Part shown: one piece after another, positions 17,610-26,356 of the stretch
Layout of the letters: each line of letters starts with the position of its first letter
Numbering within the stretch: the first letter of the stretch is position 1
Assembly (NCBI RefSeq): GCF_000832305.1
Contig: NZ_CP010537.1
Location: 806,001-870,000, forward strand
DNA from: Cupriavidus basilensis
GTDB lineage: Bacteria > Pseudomonadota > Gammaproteobacteria > Burkholderiales > Burkholderiaceae
Reading direction: 5' to 3'
DNA: 64,000 nucleotides
Program-made: the position numbers and the translations under genes
The notes under the pieces: model-generated
Databases searched by the model: none
What the model was told of the DNA's origin: nothing
The model's input: only the letters and a program-made list of their open reading frames with translations

Positions 17610-20032
17610 ATTGAGCTTGATTGCTGCTGTGGCAGCCATTGGAAATGCCGACAAGCCGGGAATCCGGTGCATCCGAGGAAGCGGCGGCCGGAGTCCTTCA
17701 TGACCCGGCCGATCAGGCGGCCGCCGGCACAGCCGGGGCAAGGCGAGCCGGCAACGGCAGGCACCGGTGCCGACGGGGGCTTCGCAGCCTGGCGGGCTGG
17801 CCCAGGCAGGTCCTGGCGAGCGCTCTTTCCCTGCACGTCTGCTGGCCGCACGCCCGGCTTGCCGCCTTCATCCGGTTGGGTGTAGTTGCAAGCTGGAAAG
17901 CCGCTGCAGCCCCAGAAGGGTCCTCGGGAACTGGTGCGCTGTCGCAAGGGCTTGCGGCAACGGGGGCAGGGATAAACAGGGCCTGCCGTCGACACCGAGG
18001 TGGCGCGACGTTGTCCAGGTCGGCCGTCGACGTCCGGCAGCGTGACGCTGCAGTCCGGGTAGCCTGAGCACCCCCAGAACGGCCCCTTGGCGCTCTTGAG
18101 CGATCGCATGGGCTTGCCGCATGCTGGGCACGGCTCAGTGCTGTCGGGCATGGCATGAGGCATGTCCGGTCGTTGTGGCGCCGTACGTGCGACGGACTTC
18201 AAGCGAGCGATGAGCTCGGACAACCAGGTGCTAAGCTCCCCCTCAAAGACCTCAAGTGTCAGGGTGCCTGCTTCCAGCTGCATCAGGCGGTCTTCCCACT
18301 CGGCAGTGAGCACCGGATCGGCCAACTGCGGCGCGTTGGCCTCGATGAGCGTGATCAGGGCCTCGCCTCGTGGCGTGGGCAAGACCTGTTTCTTCTCCGT
18401 GGCCAGGTAGTCGCGCTTGAACAGGTTTTCGATGATGGCCGCACGAGTGGCGTCGGTACCGATCCCTGCCTTCTCCTTGTTGCGCATGATCTTGCGCAAC
18501 CGTTCGTCTTCGATCTCCTTGTCGATCGACTCCATGGCGGCGATCAAGGTGCCTTCGGTGTAACGCCGGGGCGGCTTGGTCTTCCTGGATACTGCGTCGC
18601 AGTGAAGGTTGCGGGCAGGATCGCCCGTTTGCGCTGACGGGAGGGCTGCGACATCCTCCGCCGGCGGGGCGTCCTTGGTATTCGGCTTGTCCTGTTCCTC
18701 GGGATAGGCGCGCTTCCAGCCTGGCACCTGTGGCGTCTTTCCGGAAACACGAAACCGCTCGCCGGCGCAGACCACCTCGATTACCGTCTTGTGGAAATGA
18801 AAGTCGCCGAGGAATTGCGCCAGGTAGCGCCGCGCGATCATGTCGTAGATCGTCTGCTCGGATTTCGACATATTGCCGACCGAAACCCGAGGATTGAGAG
18901 ACGGAATGATCGCGTGGTGGGCGGTGATCTTGCGGTCATTGAAGGCTCGTGAGGTGCTGCTCGGATCGGCGCAAGCCAGCAGGCTGGCCATGTCGGGCCG
19001 TGCGGCCCGGATGCCCTGCAGAACCATAGCCGTTTCTGCGAGCATGGAGCTAGGCAGGTACTCGCAGTCCGTGCGTGGGTAGGTGGTCGCTTTGTGCTTC
19101 TCGTACAGCGCCTGGCAGGCGTCCAGGACTGCCTGTGCTTTGATGCCATAGCGGGCAGAAGCCTCTCGCTGCAGGCTGGCGAGGCTGAATAGCAGGGGCG
19201 GCGCTTCGCGCTCCGGCCCGGCCTCAACATGATCGACTCGACCAGGCTGGCCCCGAACCTTGTCCGCGACGGACTTGGCGGTCGCCGCCTGCGCCACGTG
19301 GCCATCCGGGTCGAGCAGCGCCGGCGCCGGGCGCCAGGCCATCGGCACCGCGACGCCGGCGAGCTCGAAGCTCGCCTGCAGCTCATAGTAGGCCTTCGGG
19401 ACGAAAGTGCGGATCGCCCGCTCACGTCGCACCACCAGAGCCAGCACGGGCGTCTGCACGCGCCCGAAATGCAATGTTCCTCCTTTGCCGCCAGTGCCAA
19501 AGCCGGTGGTGAGCATCATGGTGACGTTCATGCCGGCGAGCCAGTCGGCGCGCGAGCGACCAAGGCCCGCGGCATACATCGGCGCCGTCTTGGCGCCCGG
19601 GAGCAGTTTGCCAAGCGCCTTGCGCACAGACGCATCGTCGAAGGCAGAAAGCCATAGCCTGGAGACAGGGCCCCGGTAGCCGGCGGCCTGCATCATCTCC
19701 CGGGCGATGACCTCACCCTCGCGATCCGCGTCGGTAGCGATCACCAGTTCGGACGCTTGCTTAAGCAGCCGAATGACGACACCGTACTGCGTCTTCACCG
19801 TCGGTTTGACGTCCAACTGCCACTGCATGGGGATTACCGGAAGCAGTTCGGGATCCCAGCGAGCCAAGCGCGGCTCGTAAGTTTCCGGCTTGGCTTGTTC
19901 GAGCAGGTGGCCGATGCAATAGGTGACCGTCACGCTGTCACCCGTGAAGCATCCGTTGTCGCGCTTGCGCGCGCCGACGTGTCGGGCGATCTCGGCGGCC
20001 TGGGACGGCTTTTCGCAGAGGTAGAGCTTCAT
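17606..20032 (-). CDS. topB: DNA topoisomerase III (ICE-encoded type IA topoisomerase)
   Basis: 808 residues. The Toprim domain starts with LYLCEKPSQAAEIA and contains the acidic ATDADREGEVIARE; the active-site Tyr lies in TYPRTDCEYLP. After the catalytic core (~residue 630) come three C-terminal zinc-ribbon repeats. Their motifs are CPACGKPM...GPFWGCSGYPDC, CPRCRKPL...GPFWGCSGFPAC and CPGCAGG...FLGCTGFPAC, used in DNA or protein binding. E. coli TopB is 653 residues, so the zinc-ribbon tail is an extension typical of plasmid and ICE versions. It probably resolves replicating or transferring element DNA. It sits downstream of ssb in the backbone and its stop codon overlaps the next gene's start. 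Confidence 0.95.
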   Translation of the reverse strand: MKLYLCEKPSQAAEIARHVGARKRDNGCFTGDSVTVTYCIGHLLEQAKPETYEPRLARWDPELLPVIPMQWQLDVKPTVKTQYGVVIRLLKQASELVIATDADREGEVIAREMMQAAGYRGPVSRLWLSAFDDASVRKALGKLLPGAKTAPMYAAGLGRSRADWLAGMNVTMMLTTGFGTGGKGGTLHFGRVQTPVLALVVRRERAIRTFVPKAYYELQASFELAGVAVPMAWRPAPALLDPDGHVAQAATAKSVADKVRGQPGRVDHVEAGPEREAPPLLFSLASLQREASARYGIKAQAVLDACQALYEKHKATTYPRTDCEYLPSSMLAETAMVLQGIRAARPDMASLLACADPSSTSRAFNDRKITAHHAIIPSLNPRVSVGNMSKSEQTIYDMIARRYLAQFLGDFHFHKTVIEVVCAGERFRVSGKTPQVPGWKRAYPEEQDKPNTKDAPPAEDVAALPSAQTGDPARNLHCDAVSRKTKPPRRYTEGTLIAAMESIDKEIEDERLRKIMRNKEKAGIGTDATRAAIIENLFKRDYLATEKKQVLPTPRGEALITLIEANAPQLADPVLTAEWEDRLMQLEAGTLTLEVFEGELSTWLSELIARLKSVARTAPQRPDMPHAMPDSTEPCPACGKPMRSLKSAKGPFWGCSGYPDCSVTLPDVDGRPGQRRATSVSTAGPVYPCPRCRKPLRQRTSSRGPFWGCSGFPACNYTQPDEGGKPGVRPADVQGKSARQDLPGPARQAAKPPSAPVPAVAGSPCPGCAGGRLIGRVMKDSGRRFLGCTGFPACRHFQWLPQQQSSSI

Positions 20033-20181
20033 TGACGTCCTACGTACTTCAGCAACTTATTGCCCATGGCGTGGCAAGTTCCGCCTCGTTGCGCCCGCAT
20101 CGGCGGCACCGGTCAAGCGAAATGGTCATGTCGGGCACCCTCCTCGTCAATTTCTATCGGTTCTTCTCATCGGCATCGACT

Positions 20182-20547
20182 TCACTGGCCGATGCCCGGT
20201 CTAGCCCGTTGCGCACCGAATGGCGACGAGAACGGCAACGCGTCCAACTCCGCTTGTTTGGTCGCAACGCGAAACTGCTTGGCCGAGGCGGGATCAGCCT
20301 GCAATCGCTCAGCCATCACGCGCAACTCGGCCAGTCGCGCGTCGATGGGTGACGGATAGGCACGGCGCCATTCGTCCACTAGGAGAGAGACCTCGGGGTG
20401 ATGCATTGCCTCGAGGCGCACTAGCAAGGCGCTCTGCGCCTCATTGCGCCGCGCCTGCGCGTCTGCGTGCCGCGAGTCCGCCAGGATCGCGCCAAAGAAG
20501 AAGTAGGCAATACAGCCCACAATGAGTGCTTTGAAGATGAAGCTCAT
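20182..20547 (-). CDS. Small membrane-anchored ICE protein, function unknown
   Basis: 121 residues from the ATG at 20547; a GTG two codons upstream is possible, but GAGGGG is better spaced for the ATG. One N-terminal transmembrane helix (FIFKALIVGCIAYFFFGAIL) is followed by a charged, Ala/Arg-rich helical region. It is not recognised as a named family. Its place between ssb and topoisomerase suggests it belongs to the element's accessory set. Confidence 0.5.
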   Translation of the reverse strand: MSFIFKALIVGCIAYFFFGAILADSRHADAQARRNEAQSALLVRLEAMHHPEVSLLVDEWRRAYPSPIDARLAELRVMAERLQADPASAKQFRVATKQAELDALPFSSPFGAQRARPGIGQ

Positions 20548-20678
20548 CGTCACCCCTCACCCGCGCGGCAGATTCCGATGGCTTTAAACACGTTGATCGA
20601 TTCACGATCACACCGGGCCTCGGTATGAAAAAACGTGCAGACCCCTTCGTGCATCTTGATGGATGTCACGTGTTGCTC

Positions 20679-21011
20679 CTATGCCTTGATATCCGAGGCG
20701 ATGGTGCCGTCCGGCGCATAGTTGACGGTCCGGGTTCCAATGTCGTGGGCGGCATCGCGTGCCAGTTCCTGCAGCAGCCGGTTGGGGACAACCAGGTCCA
20801 GGTCGGCAAGCTTGGCGGCGTAGTACAAGAGATCCGTGTACCGGGTTACATGACGATCCAGCAGGTTGCTATACAGATACTCGTCCTCGGCATCCCGGGG
20901 CAGATCCGTGTAGCTCACCACCAGGAAGTGTCGTTGCAGGGGACGGTCCCATCCCATTAGGATGCAGACTGGGCGCCCATGATGGATCGATTGATAGAAA
21001 TGCTGGCTCAT
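20679..21011 (-). CDS. Conserved-looking small ICE protein, function unknown
   Basis: 110 residues. The sequence is well-behaved protein (MSQHFYQSIHHGRPVCILMG, LLDRHVTRYTDLLYYAAKL) without transmembrane segments or known catalytic motifs. It follows ssb on the same strand. I do not recognise the family. Confidence 0.55.
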   Translation of the reverse strand: MSQHFYQSIHHGRPVCILMGWDRPLQRHFLVVSYTDLPRDAEDEYLYSNLLDRHVTRYTDLLYYAAKLADLDLVVPNRLLQELARDAAHDIGTRTVNYAPDGTIASDIKA

Positions 21012-21193
21012 GGAAGGGGTTCCAGATGTCGGTGCGCGGTAGTGCCAGGGTCAGAGTCCAGCGGAGCCGCCGCGGTGAAGGGCAACTGTCCAGTGGCTTC
21101 GTGCGCGCCAAACAGCGGCAAGCGCATTCGGGGATCGATGCAGCATGGTCGTAGCGGCTGCGGCCGAGACGTCTGGCTCAGCGGCCGCACGGC

Positions 21194-21631
21194 TCAGTCG
21201 AACGGGCGGTCGTCGTGTTGGTCGTGTGCGGGCGCGTTGTCGGCGGCATCTGACCGGCGCTTGGCCCGCATCTCGATGTGCTCCACGCGGTTCAGATTCA
21301 GAAAGAGGCTGTCCGCATTGACCTGGAGTGCATAGCGCATTTCGCCGCTGTCGCGGTCTTCGAACTTACCAACGGTCAGGCGCCCCTGGACGGTGATGCG
21401 CATACCTTTGCGCAGCAGCTTCATGACTTGATCACGCAGGCCATCACGCCAGATCGAGACCGAGTACCACTCCTGTTTGGCTTCGTCCGCGACATACTCG
21501 GTCTCACCATCGCGCTCGATGGGCTTGTATTCGTCGCACAGCATGCGTAGACGAACGACGGGGCCGTAGGTGGTGTTTTCCAGCGACGGGTTGTCGCCCA
21601 TATTGCCGGTGACTTCAATGATGTTGGACAT
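21194..21631 (-). CDS. ssb: Single-stranded DNA-binding protein, ICE-type
   Basis: 145 residues from the ATG at 21631, preceded by GGAG; a TTG two codons upstream is rejected. The OB-fold is visible: IIEVTGNMGDNPSLE, VVRLRMLCDEY, EWYSVSIWRD and the ITVQGRLTVG strand. The C-terminus is short, acidic and ends DDRPFD, resembling the SSB acidic tip that recruits partner proteins. PFGI-1/ICEclc-type elements carry their own ssb near topoisomerase III, as here. It would coat single-stranded element DNA during rolling-circle replication or transfer. Confidence 0.9.
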   Translation of the reverse strand: MSNIIEVTGNMGDNPSLENTTYGPVVRLRMLCDEYKPIERDGETEYVADEAKQEWYSVSIWRDGLRDQVMKLLRKGMRITVQGRLTVGKFEDRDSGEMRYALQVNADSLFLNLNRVEHIEMRAKRRSDAADNAPAHDQHDDRPFD

Positions 21632-21691
21632 TGTCAAATTCTCCGTGAGATGAGCGATCGCTAATTCGGTGGCGTTGCGGGGCGTCGATGC

Positions 21692-22309
21692 TCACAGCAG
21701 TCGCTCCGTGCCGGCCCCACTCTTGCTGGCTTGCAGTGTCCGGAGTTGTGCACGCAAGGCGCGTTCGGAGTGGTTCAATTGCTCGGCCTGCAGACCCGCG
21801 CGGTTGAACCAATGGCGCATGGTTGGCTGCAGGCGGCGGATCAACTTCAGGGCGCGATCGGCCGTCAGATGCCTGTGATCGGAGGCGCGCCACCGCAATG
21901 TCACGCCATAGCCCTTGCGGGTGTACGTTTCGAGATAGCAGGGGCGACCTTCGACGGCCTTGGTCTTGATCGAGAGGTCCTTCATCTTTCCGTGGATGGA
22001 GTCGAGTTGTTCCATGAGGTCGCGTTGCCAGCGCATGTCGCTGTGTGCTCGGTAAATATCGTTGAAAGATAGCGGCGCACGTCTTGCGAATCCACCTGAA
22101 ACCTGCGGCTTAACGTGCAGGTTTCTTGTTGACATAGCGAGCGCCGCGTGAGCCCAATCGGAGGCTGTTGCCAGTGAACGCGAGCGGCACGTGTGGTGTC
22201 TCCGGGCTGCCGCCGACATCGCGATGCAGCGATGCTGCTCCGCAAGGACCAGGCGGGTGGTTTGGCTATGGCCGCTAGCGATAAGGATCTTTGGTTTGTC
22301 GTTCGCCAT
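21692..22309 (-). CDS. Conserved ICE hypothetical protein (possibly DUF3158-like)
   Basis: 205 residues if begun at the ATG at 22309 (TGGAAG six bases upstream); an internal ATG at 22135 would give 147 residues and omits an N-terminal stretch of less protein-like composition. The conserved-looking core is IKTKAVEGRPCYLETYTRKG, YGVTLRWRASD and LKLIRRLQPTMRHWFNRAGL. It lies between ssb and the TIGR03761-like gene, where DUF3158 proteins occur in related elements, but the family match is tentative. No catalytic motif is evident. Confidence 0.55.
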   Translation of the reverse strand: MANDKPKILIASGHSQTTRLVLAEQHRCIAMSAAARRHHTCRSRSLATASDWAHAALAMSTRNLHVKPQVSGGFARRAPLSFNDIYRAHSDMRWQRDLMEQLDSIHGKMKDLSIKTKAVEGRPCYLETYTRKGYGVTLRWRASDHRHLTADRALKLIRRLQPTMRHWFNRAGLQAEQLNHSERALRAQLRTLQASKSGAGTERLL

Positions 22310-22523
22310 CGCAACTTCCAGTTATATGAAACATCGCTGTGAACAGGCTCGTGTCTAGCATCGCCGATTACTATCGGACAGGCAGGCGTGGCGCTGCCAT
22401 TGCAAGCGGTGCGCGAGAAGCGCATTCGGCCTGTGCCGGCCGATGGGTGCGCCGCGGACTCCAACGCGCTGCCCCTTACCCTTAAAGCCCTTTGTGCAAC
22501 ACACTTGTTGACAGAACGCAGGC

Positions 22524-23561
22524 TCACAGCAACGGCTCCTCATCTTCTGGCGCAGTCTCCGCAGTCAGCGACACGTTCTGGAGCACATCTCGCTGGGCAG
22601 CCGTTAGTCCGACACGGCGCTTTGTATGGCGGGGCAGGATCTCGCCGGTGAAGACCTCCCGCTTTACTTCCCCGAGCAGTAGTGTTGCGGCACGCACGCG
22701 TTTGCACGCAGCATCATCCAGGTCGCTCCAATCGGCTCGGCACAGGCCTTTGAGTCGGTCGTCCATCAGCTTGCGCTGTGCGGGGATCAACTGTTCAAAG
22801 ATGGACCGGACCCGACTGGACAACTTGTAGAGGCTTTCTCGGCCTTCCTTGTCGTTGATCCGGGATTTGGCGGTCAGCGTTTTGATCAGCCTGGCGTAGA
22901 AGTCGAAGTCAAGGATCAGCTCGGCGACCATGTAGCCGTAGGGAGATCGAAAGCCCAGCTCCACGTCGATGGGCTTGCGGGATCGCATGACGGACAGTTT
23001 CAAGCCCCGTTGCTGGCTTTGTTCCAGCAGCCGGTTTCTGGCGGCAATCTCGGTCTCCAGCGTGCGGCGCAGGCTGTCAATGCGTTCGGTGGTAGCGATC
23101 AGGAGTTGATCGGCGTAAGGGTTGTCGCTGGCGGATAGCATCCAGATGGCCCGGAGCACTGCGCCGACCTTCTTGCCCGAGATCTCGCCGTTGGTGCGGC
23201 TATCGTCGCCGGAGCGGCCGATGAACAGACGGTACGCCTCACGTGTGTGCAGCGACATGGTGTCGGTTTCTTCGCCGATCAGTGTGCCGATCTGGTTCAT
23301 GCCGACGGCCTCGTTGTCCGGTACGACTTCCTCGGCATAGTCGCGCAGTCTGCGGCGTGTGCGCTGGCGCTGCAATTGGTCGAGCCGGGAGCAGTACTCG
23401 GCGAATCGCGAGTACAACGGATCGTCCATGTCTGGATCGTCGGCTTCGATCAGGTGTTTCAGGGTTTCGGCTTCGGCATGGATGTCGTAGCCATCGGCGA
23501 AGGGGGAGTCCTTCGACACGGGGTGCGGCACTGGCAGCATCTTGCTGGTGCGTGTAGCCAT
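22524..23561 (-). CDS. ICE protein of TIGR03761 (PFL_4669) type
   Basis: 345 residues from the ATG at 23561, chosen because GGAG lies just upstream and the longer frame begins in the previous gene. Features recalled from the TIGR03761 family are present: LHTREAYRLFIGR, VGAVLRAIWMLSASDNPYAD and FRSPYGYMVAELILDFDFYA. The protein is predicted soluble. Members are restricted to PFGI-1-class integrating conjugative elements and have no known biochemical role. The gene begins 12 bases after the Rha-like gene and is part of the parA-led minus-strand operon. Confidence 0.75.
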   Translation of the reverse strand: MATRTSKMLPVPHPVSKDSPFADGYDIHAEAETLKHLIEADDPDMDDPLYSRFAEYCSRLDQLQRQRTRRRLRDYAEEVVPDNEAVGMNQIGTLIGEETDTMSLHTREAYRLFIGRSGDDSRTNGEISGKKVGAVLRAIWMLSASDNPYADQLLIATTERIDSLRRTLETEIAARNRLLEQSQQRGLKLSVMRSRKPIDVELGFRSPYGYMVAELILDFDFYARLIKTLTAKSRINDKEGRESLYKLSSRVRSIFEQLIPAQRKLMDDRLKGLCRADWSDLDDAACKRVRAATLLLGEVKREVFTGEILPRHTKRRVGLTAAQRDVLQNVSLTAETAPEDEEPLL

Positions 23562-23572
23562 AGGGAGCTCCG

Positions 23573-24283
23573 TTAGGCAATGAGTCGGTTGAATTCGGGG
23601 GGCAGGACGGCGGTGTCCAGTTTTAGCGTCTGCATGGCTAGCACGATCGCGCGGGCATTGAGGTGGTAGCTCCACGTCGCCCCGCGGGTCACGGTGAGCA
23701 GCCCTCTTGATTCAAGGCGCTTGGCGGCCTTGAACACCGTCATTCGGGAAATCCACCTGGCGAGGTCTGCCTCGATGATCCGTGTGGATCGACGCAGCGG
23801 CGCCCGATGGGCGCCCTCCCGGAGAAGGTAGGCGAGGAGTGTGGCTTGCCCCGAGACCTTGACCAGTCGCAGCATCTCGGTGAAGAGCGGTCCGCTCAGC
23901 CCATCGTCGGGCTCCGGCAGCAGCGGCCGCGGCGAAGGGGCGACAGGCAATTGCCGGAGGGCTTGCTCCATCTGGTTGAAGGCTTCGATGTACTTCACCT
24001 TCCATTGCAGAGCTTGCTTCCCAGTGAATCCCATTGCGAGAAGGGCAAAGCCGTCTCGGGTCATGAGGAAGGTTGGCATTCGACGAGTTGATCCGTTCGC
24101 TCCGGCCACGTCGCGGAACACCTCCTTAAAATTTAGGCGAAACGACTCCGGAAGATCTGCGAGCGTATTACGTATTGCTTGGACGACGTTGTCATGCCGC
24201 CGCCCAAAATGCTCGGCCACAGCCAGCGAAGTGGTAGTAATGGCGCCATTTGCGACAGAAATCCTAGGTTTTGTCGGTAGCAT
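23573..24283 (-). CDS. Rha-like regulatory protein with C-terminal winged-helix-like region
   Basis: 236 residues from the ATG at 24283. The N-terminal ~100 residues match the phage regulatory Rha pattern: TTTSLAVAEHFGRRHDNVVQ, then FLMTRDGFALLAMGFTGKQA and KYIEAFNQME. The C-terminal ~100 residues (MLRLVKVSGQATLLAYLLRE ... RWISRMTVFKAAKRLESRGL) look like a winged helix for DNA binding, resembling replication-initiation or regulatory modules of mobile elements. The start overlaps the end of the upstream replication-like gene by 20 bases. Role is probably regulatory; the target is unknown. Confidence 0.7.
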   Translation of the reverse strand: MLPTKPRISVANGAITTTSLAVAEHFGRRHDNVVQAIRNTLADLPESFRLNFKEVFRDVAGANGSTRRMPTFLMTRDGFALLAMGFTGKQALQWKVKYIEAFNQMEQALRQLPVAPSPRPLLPEPDDGLSGPLFTEMLRLVKVSGQATLLAYLLREGAHRAPLRRSTRIIEADLARWISRMTVFKAAKRLESRGLLTVTRGATWSYHLNARAIVLAMQTLKLDTAVLPPEFNRLIA

Positions 24284-25919
24284 GGGGTTGCTCTCGTTTT
24301 CCTGATGTGGTAGGCGGAAAGGCGGTTCCACTGTCAACAGTGTTGACAGTGGAACCTTCGGTTGCTGGGGGTAAAACTGGTCCGGGGAGGTCGGGGTATT
24401 GCCCACGTTCACTGTCAACACTGTTGACGATGAACGGGTTGCCCCGGGTGGATCCGTTGCTTTTCATCAAACGCTTGATGGCTGCGAAATTTCTGCGCCC
24501 CTGTGCCCTCGACGTCTCGGTCGGTATGCCGGCACCAGTGTCTGGCGTTGCCGGTTGCATGGCAGCCTCACGGGCCGCTTTCATGCGAATGCCCTGGCTG
24601 GGAATAAAGACGCCGCGCCGGGCTTTCTCGGCAAGCCTCGCAAGATAGGCCAGCGGATTGCGCACCGTCTGCTTGCGGCGGTCGCCGGTGAGCTCGTCGA
24701 GGATCGATTGCGCGACAGGGGCAGCAAGACCTTGTAGCAACTCCGCTGCGGCTGCGTGTTCCGCTGCGAGCAGACAGTCGGGATAGGCCAGGGCCTTGGG
24801 GTTCAACGTCTTCGCCAATGCACCACCACCACCAATCGGGGATGCATCGAGGGGCGATCGGCTCTCGATTACCACCGTGGTTTGGTGGTGGTTATTTGAA
24901 GGTTTACTCGCGTTAACTAGGAGTTCTGACGTTTTCGCACAACTGGATGTGCGCTTTCGACAAGAGTTGTTGTGCGTTTCCGTCAAAACTTGTTGTGCGT
25001 TTTCGTCAGGAGTTGTTGTGCGGTTTTGACAGGAGTGGCTGTGCGAAAACGTCAGAACTTGTTGTGCGTTTTCGTCATGAGTGACGCGCTTGACTGCGTG
25101 TTTTTCAGCTAACGCCCTGTTGTGCGTTTTCGTCAGAAGTGGTGCGATGAGTGTCTGATCGGCCAGCAGTGCGCAGACCCGAGGCAGATCCAGGCGGATC
25201 AATTGGCGGCCATAGAGCGTCGAATCGCGCTTGCAGTCGAGTAGAGCGAGTGCTTCGAGGTGATCGCGAGCGGTGCGCAACTGGCGCTCGCTCAATGCCA
25301 GACGGTCCAGGCGCAGATCTGCTGTCTCGATAAATCCATCGGCACGCAGATCGCCCCGTTTGACGGCTTGCCGCGTCGCGTTGACCAGGCGTGACAGGTA
25401 GATGCCGCCCACCGCGCCGCCAGCTAGCGTGGCCAGTGGGGCGTAGCAGCTGTGGGCGGCGCCCAGGAGCAACCGCATGGCTTGTTCGTTCCAGGTCCAG
25501 GTGCTCTCCGTACCCACGCTTGCCGCGTATCGGTGCAGATGGGCTGCCAGGTCATCGAGGCTCAGTCGATAGTGCAGGCGGCAAGGCATCCCCAGGCGCG
25601 TTTCTTGAAGCAAACCGAGGGATAGCAGTTGGCGGCGTGCCGAGGCCTGTTCGCGCGCGGTGAGGCCGGTGGCATCGGCCCAGTCCTCGCGGGTCTTCCA
25701 GAACCAGCCATCGCGCTCGGGTGCGCGCGTGGAGAGATCCCGCGTCACGTAGAGGGCGTGCCCTAGTAGCAGTGCTGCCTTGGGGCTACCGGTGACGATG
25801 GCCAGCGTTGGAAAGTACGTGACGAAACGATGGCCAAGGATGGCCATCAGTTGGGACAGGCCGTGCGCACCCTGCATGCGCGCGCTGGCAAAGGCATCGG
25901 GCCGCAGCTGTGCGGTCAT
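24264..25919 (-). CDS. STY4528-like ICE replication-associated protein carrying in-gene iterons
   Basis: 551 residues. The N-terminal ~250 residues are helical with winged-helix-like features (GWFWKTREDWADATGLTARE, QLLSLGLLQETRLGM), similar to STY4528-type pathogenicity-island replication proteins. A low-complexity linker follows (~residues 280-330) in which DENAQQVLT recurs every 23 residues, because the DNA there is a tandem array of 23-bp repeats. The distal half is unstructured with a helical segment (SILDELTGDRRKQTVRNPLA). It probably acts in replication or maintenance of the excised element, with its own binding sites in the gene; the latter is inference. Confidence 0.7.
   Translation of the reverse strand: MTAQLRPDAFASARMQGAHGLSQLMAILGHRFVTYFPTLAIVTGSPKAALLLGHALYVTRDLSTRAPERDGWFWKTREDWADATGLTAREQASARRQLLSLGLLQETRLGMPCRLHYRLSLDDLAAHLHRYAASVGTESTWTWNEQAMRLLLGAAHSCYAPLATLAGGAVGGIYLSRLVNATRQAVKRGDLRADGFIETADLRLDRLALSERQLRTARDHLEALALLDCKRDSTLYGRQLIRLDLPRVCALLADQTLIAPLLTKTHNRALAEKHAVKRVTHDENAQQVLTFSHSHSCQNRTTTPDENAQQVLTETHNNSCRKRTSSCAKTSELLVNASKPSNNHHQTTVVIESRSPLDASPIGGGGALAKTLNPKALAYPDCLLAAEHAAAAELLQGLAAPVAQSILDELTGDRRKQTVRNPLAYLARLAEKARRGVFIPSQGIRMKAAREAAMQPATPDTGAGIPTETSRAQGRRNFAAIKRLMKSNGSTRGNPFIVNSVDSERGQYPDLPGPVLPPATEGSTVNTVDSGTAFPPTTSGKREQPHATDKT
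24324..24356. repeat. Perfect 33-bp palindrome near the Rha-like gene start
   Basis: Arms GGTTCCACTGTCAACA and TGTTGACAGTGGAACC flank a single G. It lies inside the 3' end of the replication-like gene, 40 bp upstream of the Rha-like start codon. Such length and perfection suit a protein-binding site (operator or centromere-like) rather than chance. Confidence 0.8.
24408..24434. repeat. Second related palindrome sharing the GTCAACA-N-TGTTGAC core
   Basis: The perfect core GTCAACACTGTTGAC (24414-24428) extends outward as TTCA/TGAA after a 2-bp mismatch on each side. It has the same 15-bp core geometry as the 33-bp palindrome, with centres 81 bp apart. The pair looks like two sites for one dimeric DNA-binding protein. 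Confidence 0.7.
24944..25081. repeat. Six tandem 23-bp iteron-like repeats inside the replication-like gene
   Basis: Units start at 24944, 24967, 24990, 25013, 25036 and 25059, exactly 23 bp apart. They share a TTGTTGTGCG core (variants TGGATGTGCG and TGGCTGTGCG), mostly followed by TTTTCGTCA. Another copy starts at 25117 and an inverted partial copy is at 24932-24944. Because 23 is not a multiple of three, the reading frame shifts between neighbouring units and the encoded peptide repeats every 69 bp. The constraint is therefore on the DNA. This is typical of origin iterons bound by a Rep protein. Confidence 0.82.
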
Positions 25920-25927
25920 TGCACGGG

Positions 25928-26356
25928 CTAGCTACGTGGCCCGCGCTGGGCGGTATGCGCGACGATGCGCTCCCACAGCCGCGTGGCGTCGACGCGATAG
26001 ATGGGCACCGGCGGCTGGCCGCGTGTCGCCTCGGCTAGCAGGCTCAGGCGCGTCAAGGCACGGCGCGCGGTCTGTTGCTCGAAGCGGTTCAGGCCGGTAT
26101 CGGCTTGCCATTCGTCTGGACTGCAACGGAACCAGCCGTTGGCGTCCGCCTGGGTCTCCGAGAGCATCACGGCATGGCTGAGCATGAGTGCGGCCAGGAT
26201 ACTCTGGGTAATATCGACGAAGACCCGGTGGAAGGTGACAGGTGGCTGCAAGACTTCGAGAATGACGGAAGGCGTGAAGGGGGTGGCGTCGGCCATCAGC
26301 GCGTCGGCGGCATCGAACAGGTCGCCTGAGGGGCCGGATGTGGGCAGGCGGCTCAT
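25928..26356 (-). CDS. Small ICE backbone protein, unknown
   Basis: 142 residues; its ATG overlaps the stop of the upstream gene (ATGA at 26356-26353), indicating translational coupling. The region HAVMLSETQADANGWFRCSP ... TARRALTRLSLLAEATRGQP resembles the winged-helix pattern at the N-terminus of the next gene (GWFWKTREDWADATGL), so it may be a small paralogue of that domain. No catalytic motif is seen. The following gene starts 9 bases downstream. Confidence 0.6.
   Translation of the reverse strand: MSRLPTSGPSGDLFDAADALMADATPFTPSVILEVLQPPVTFHRVFVDITQSILAALMLSHAVMLSETQADANGWFRCSPDEWQADTGLNRFEQQTARRALTRLSLLAEATRGQPPVPIYRVDATRLWERIVAHTAQRGPRS

Noticed and set aside
24944..25126. CRISPR array
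   Set aside because: The repeats abut with no spacers, are only 23 bp and lie inside a coding gene; no cas genes are present.
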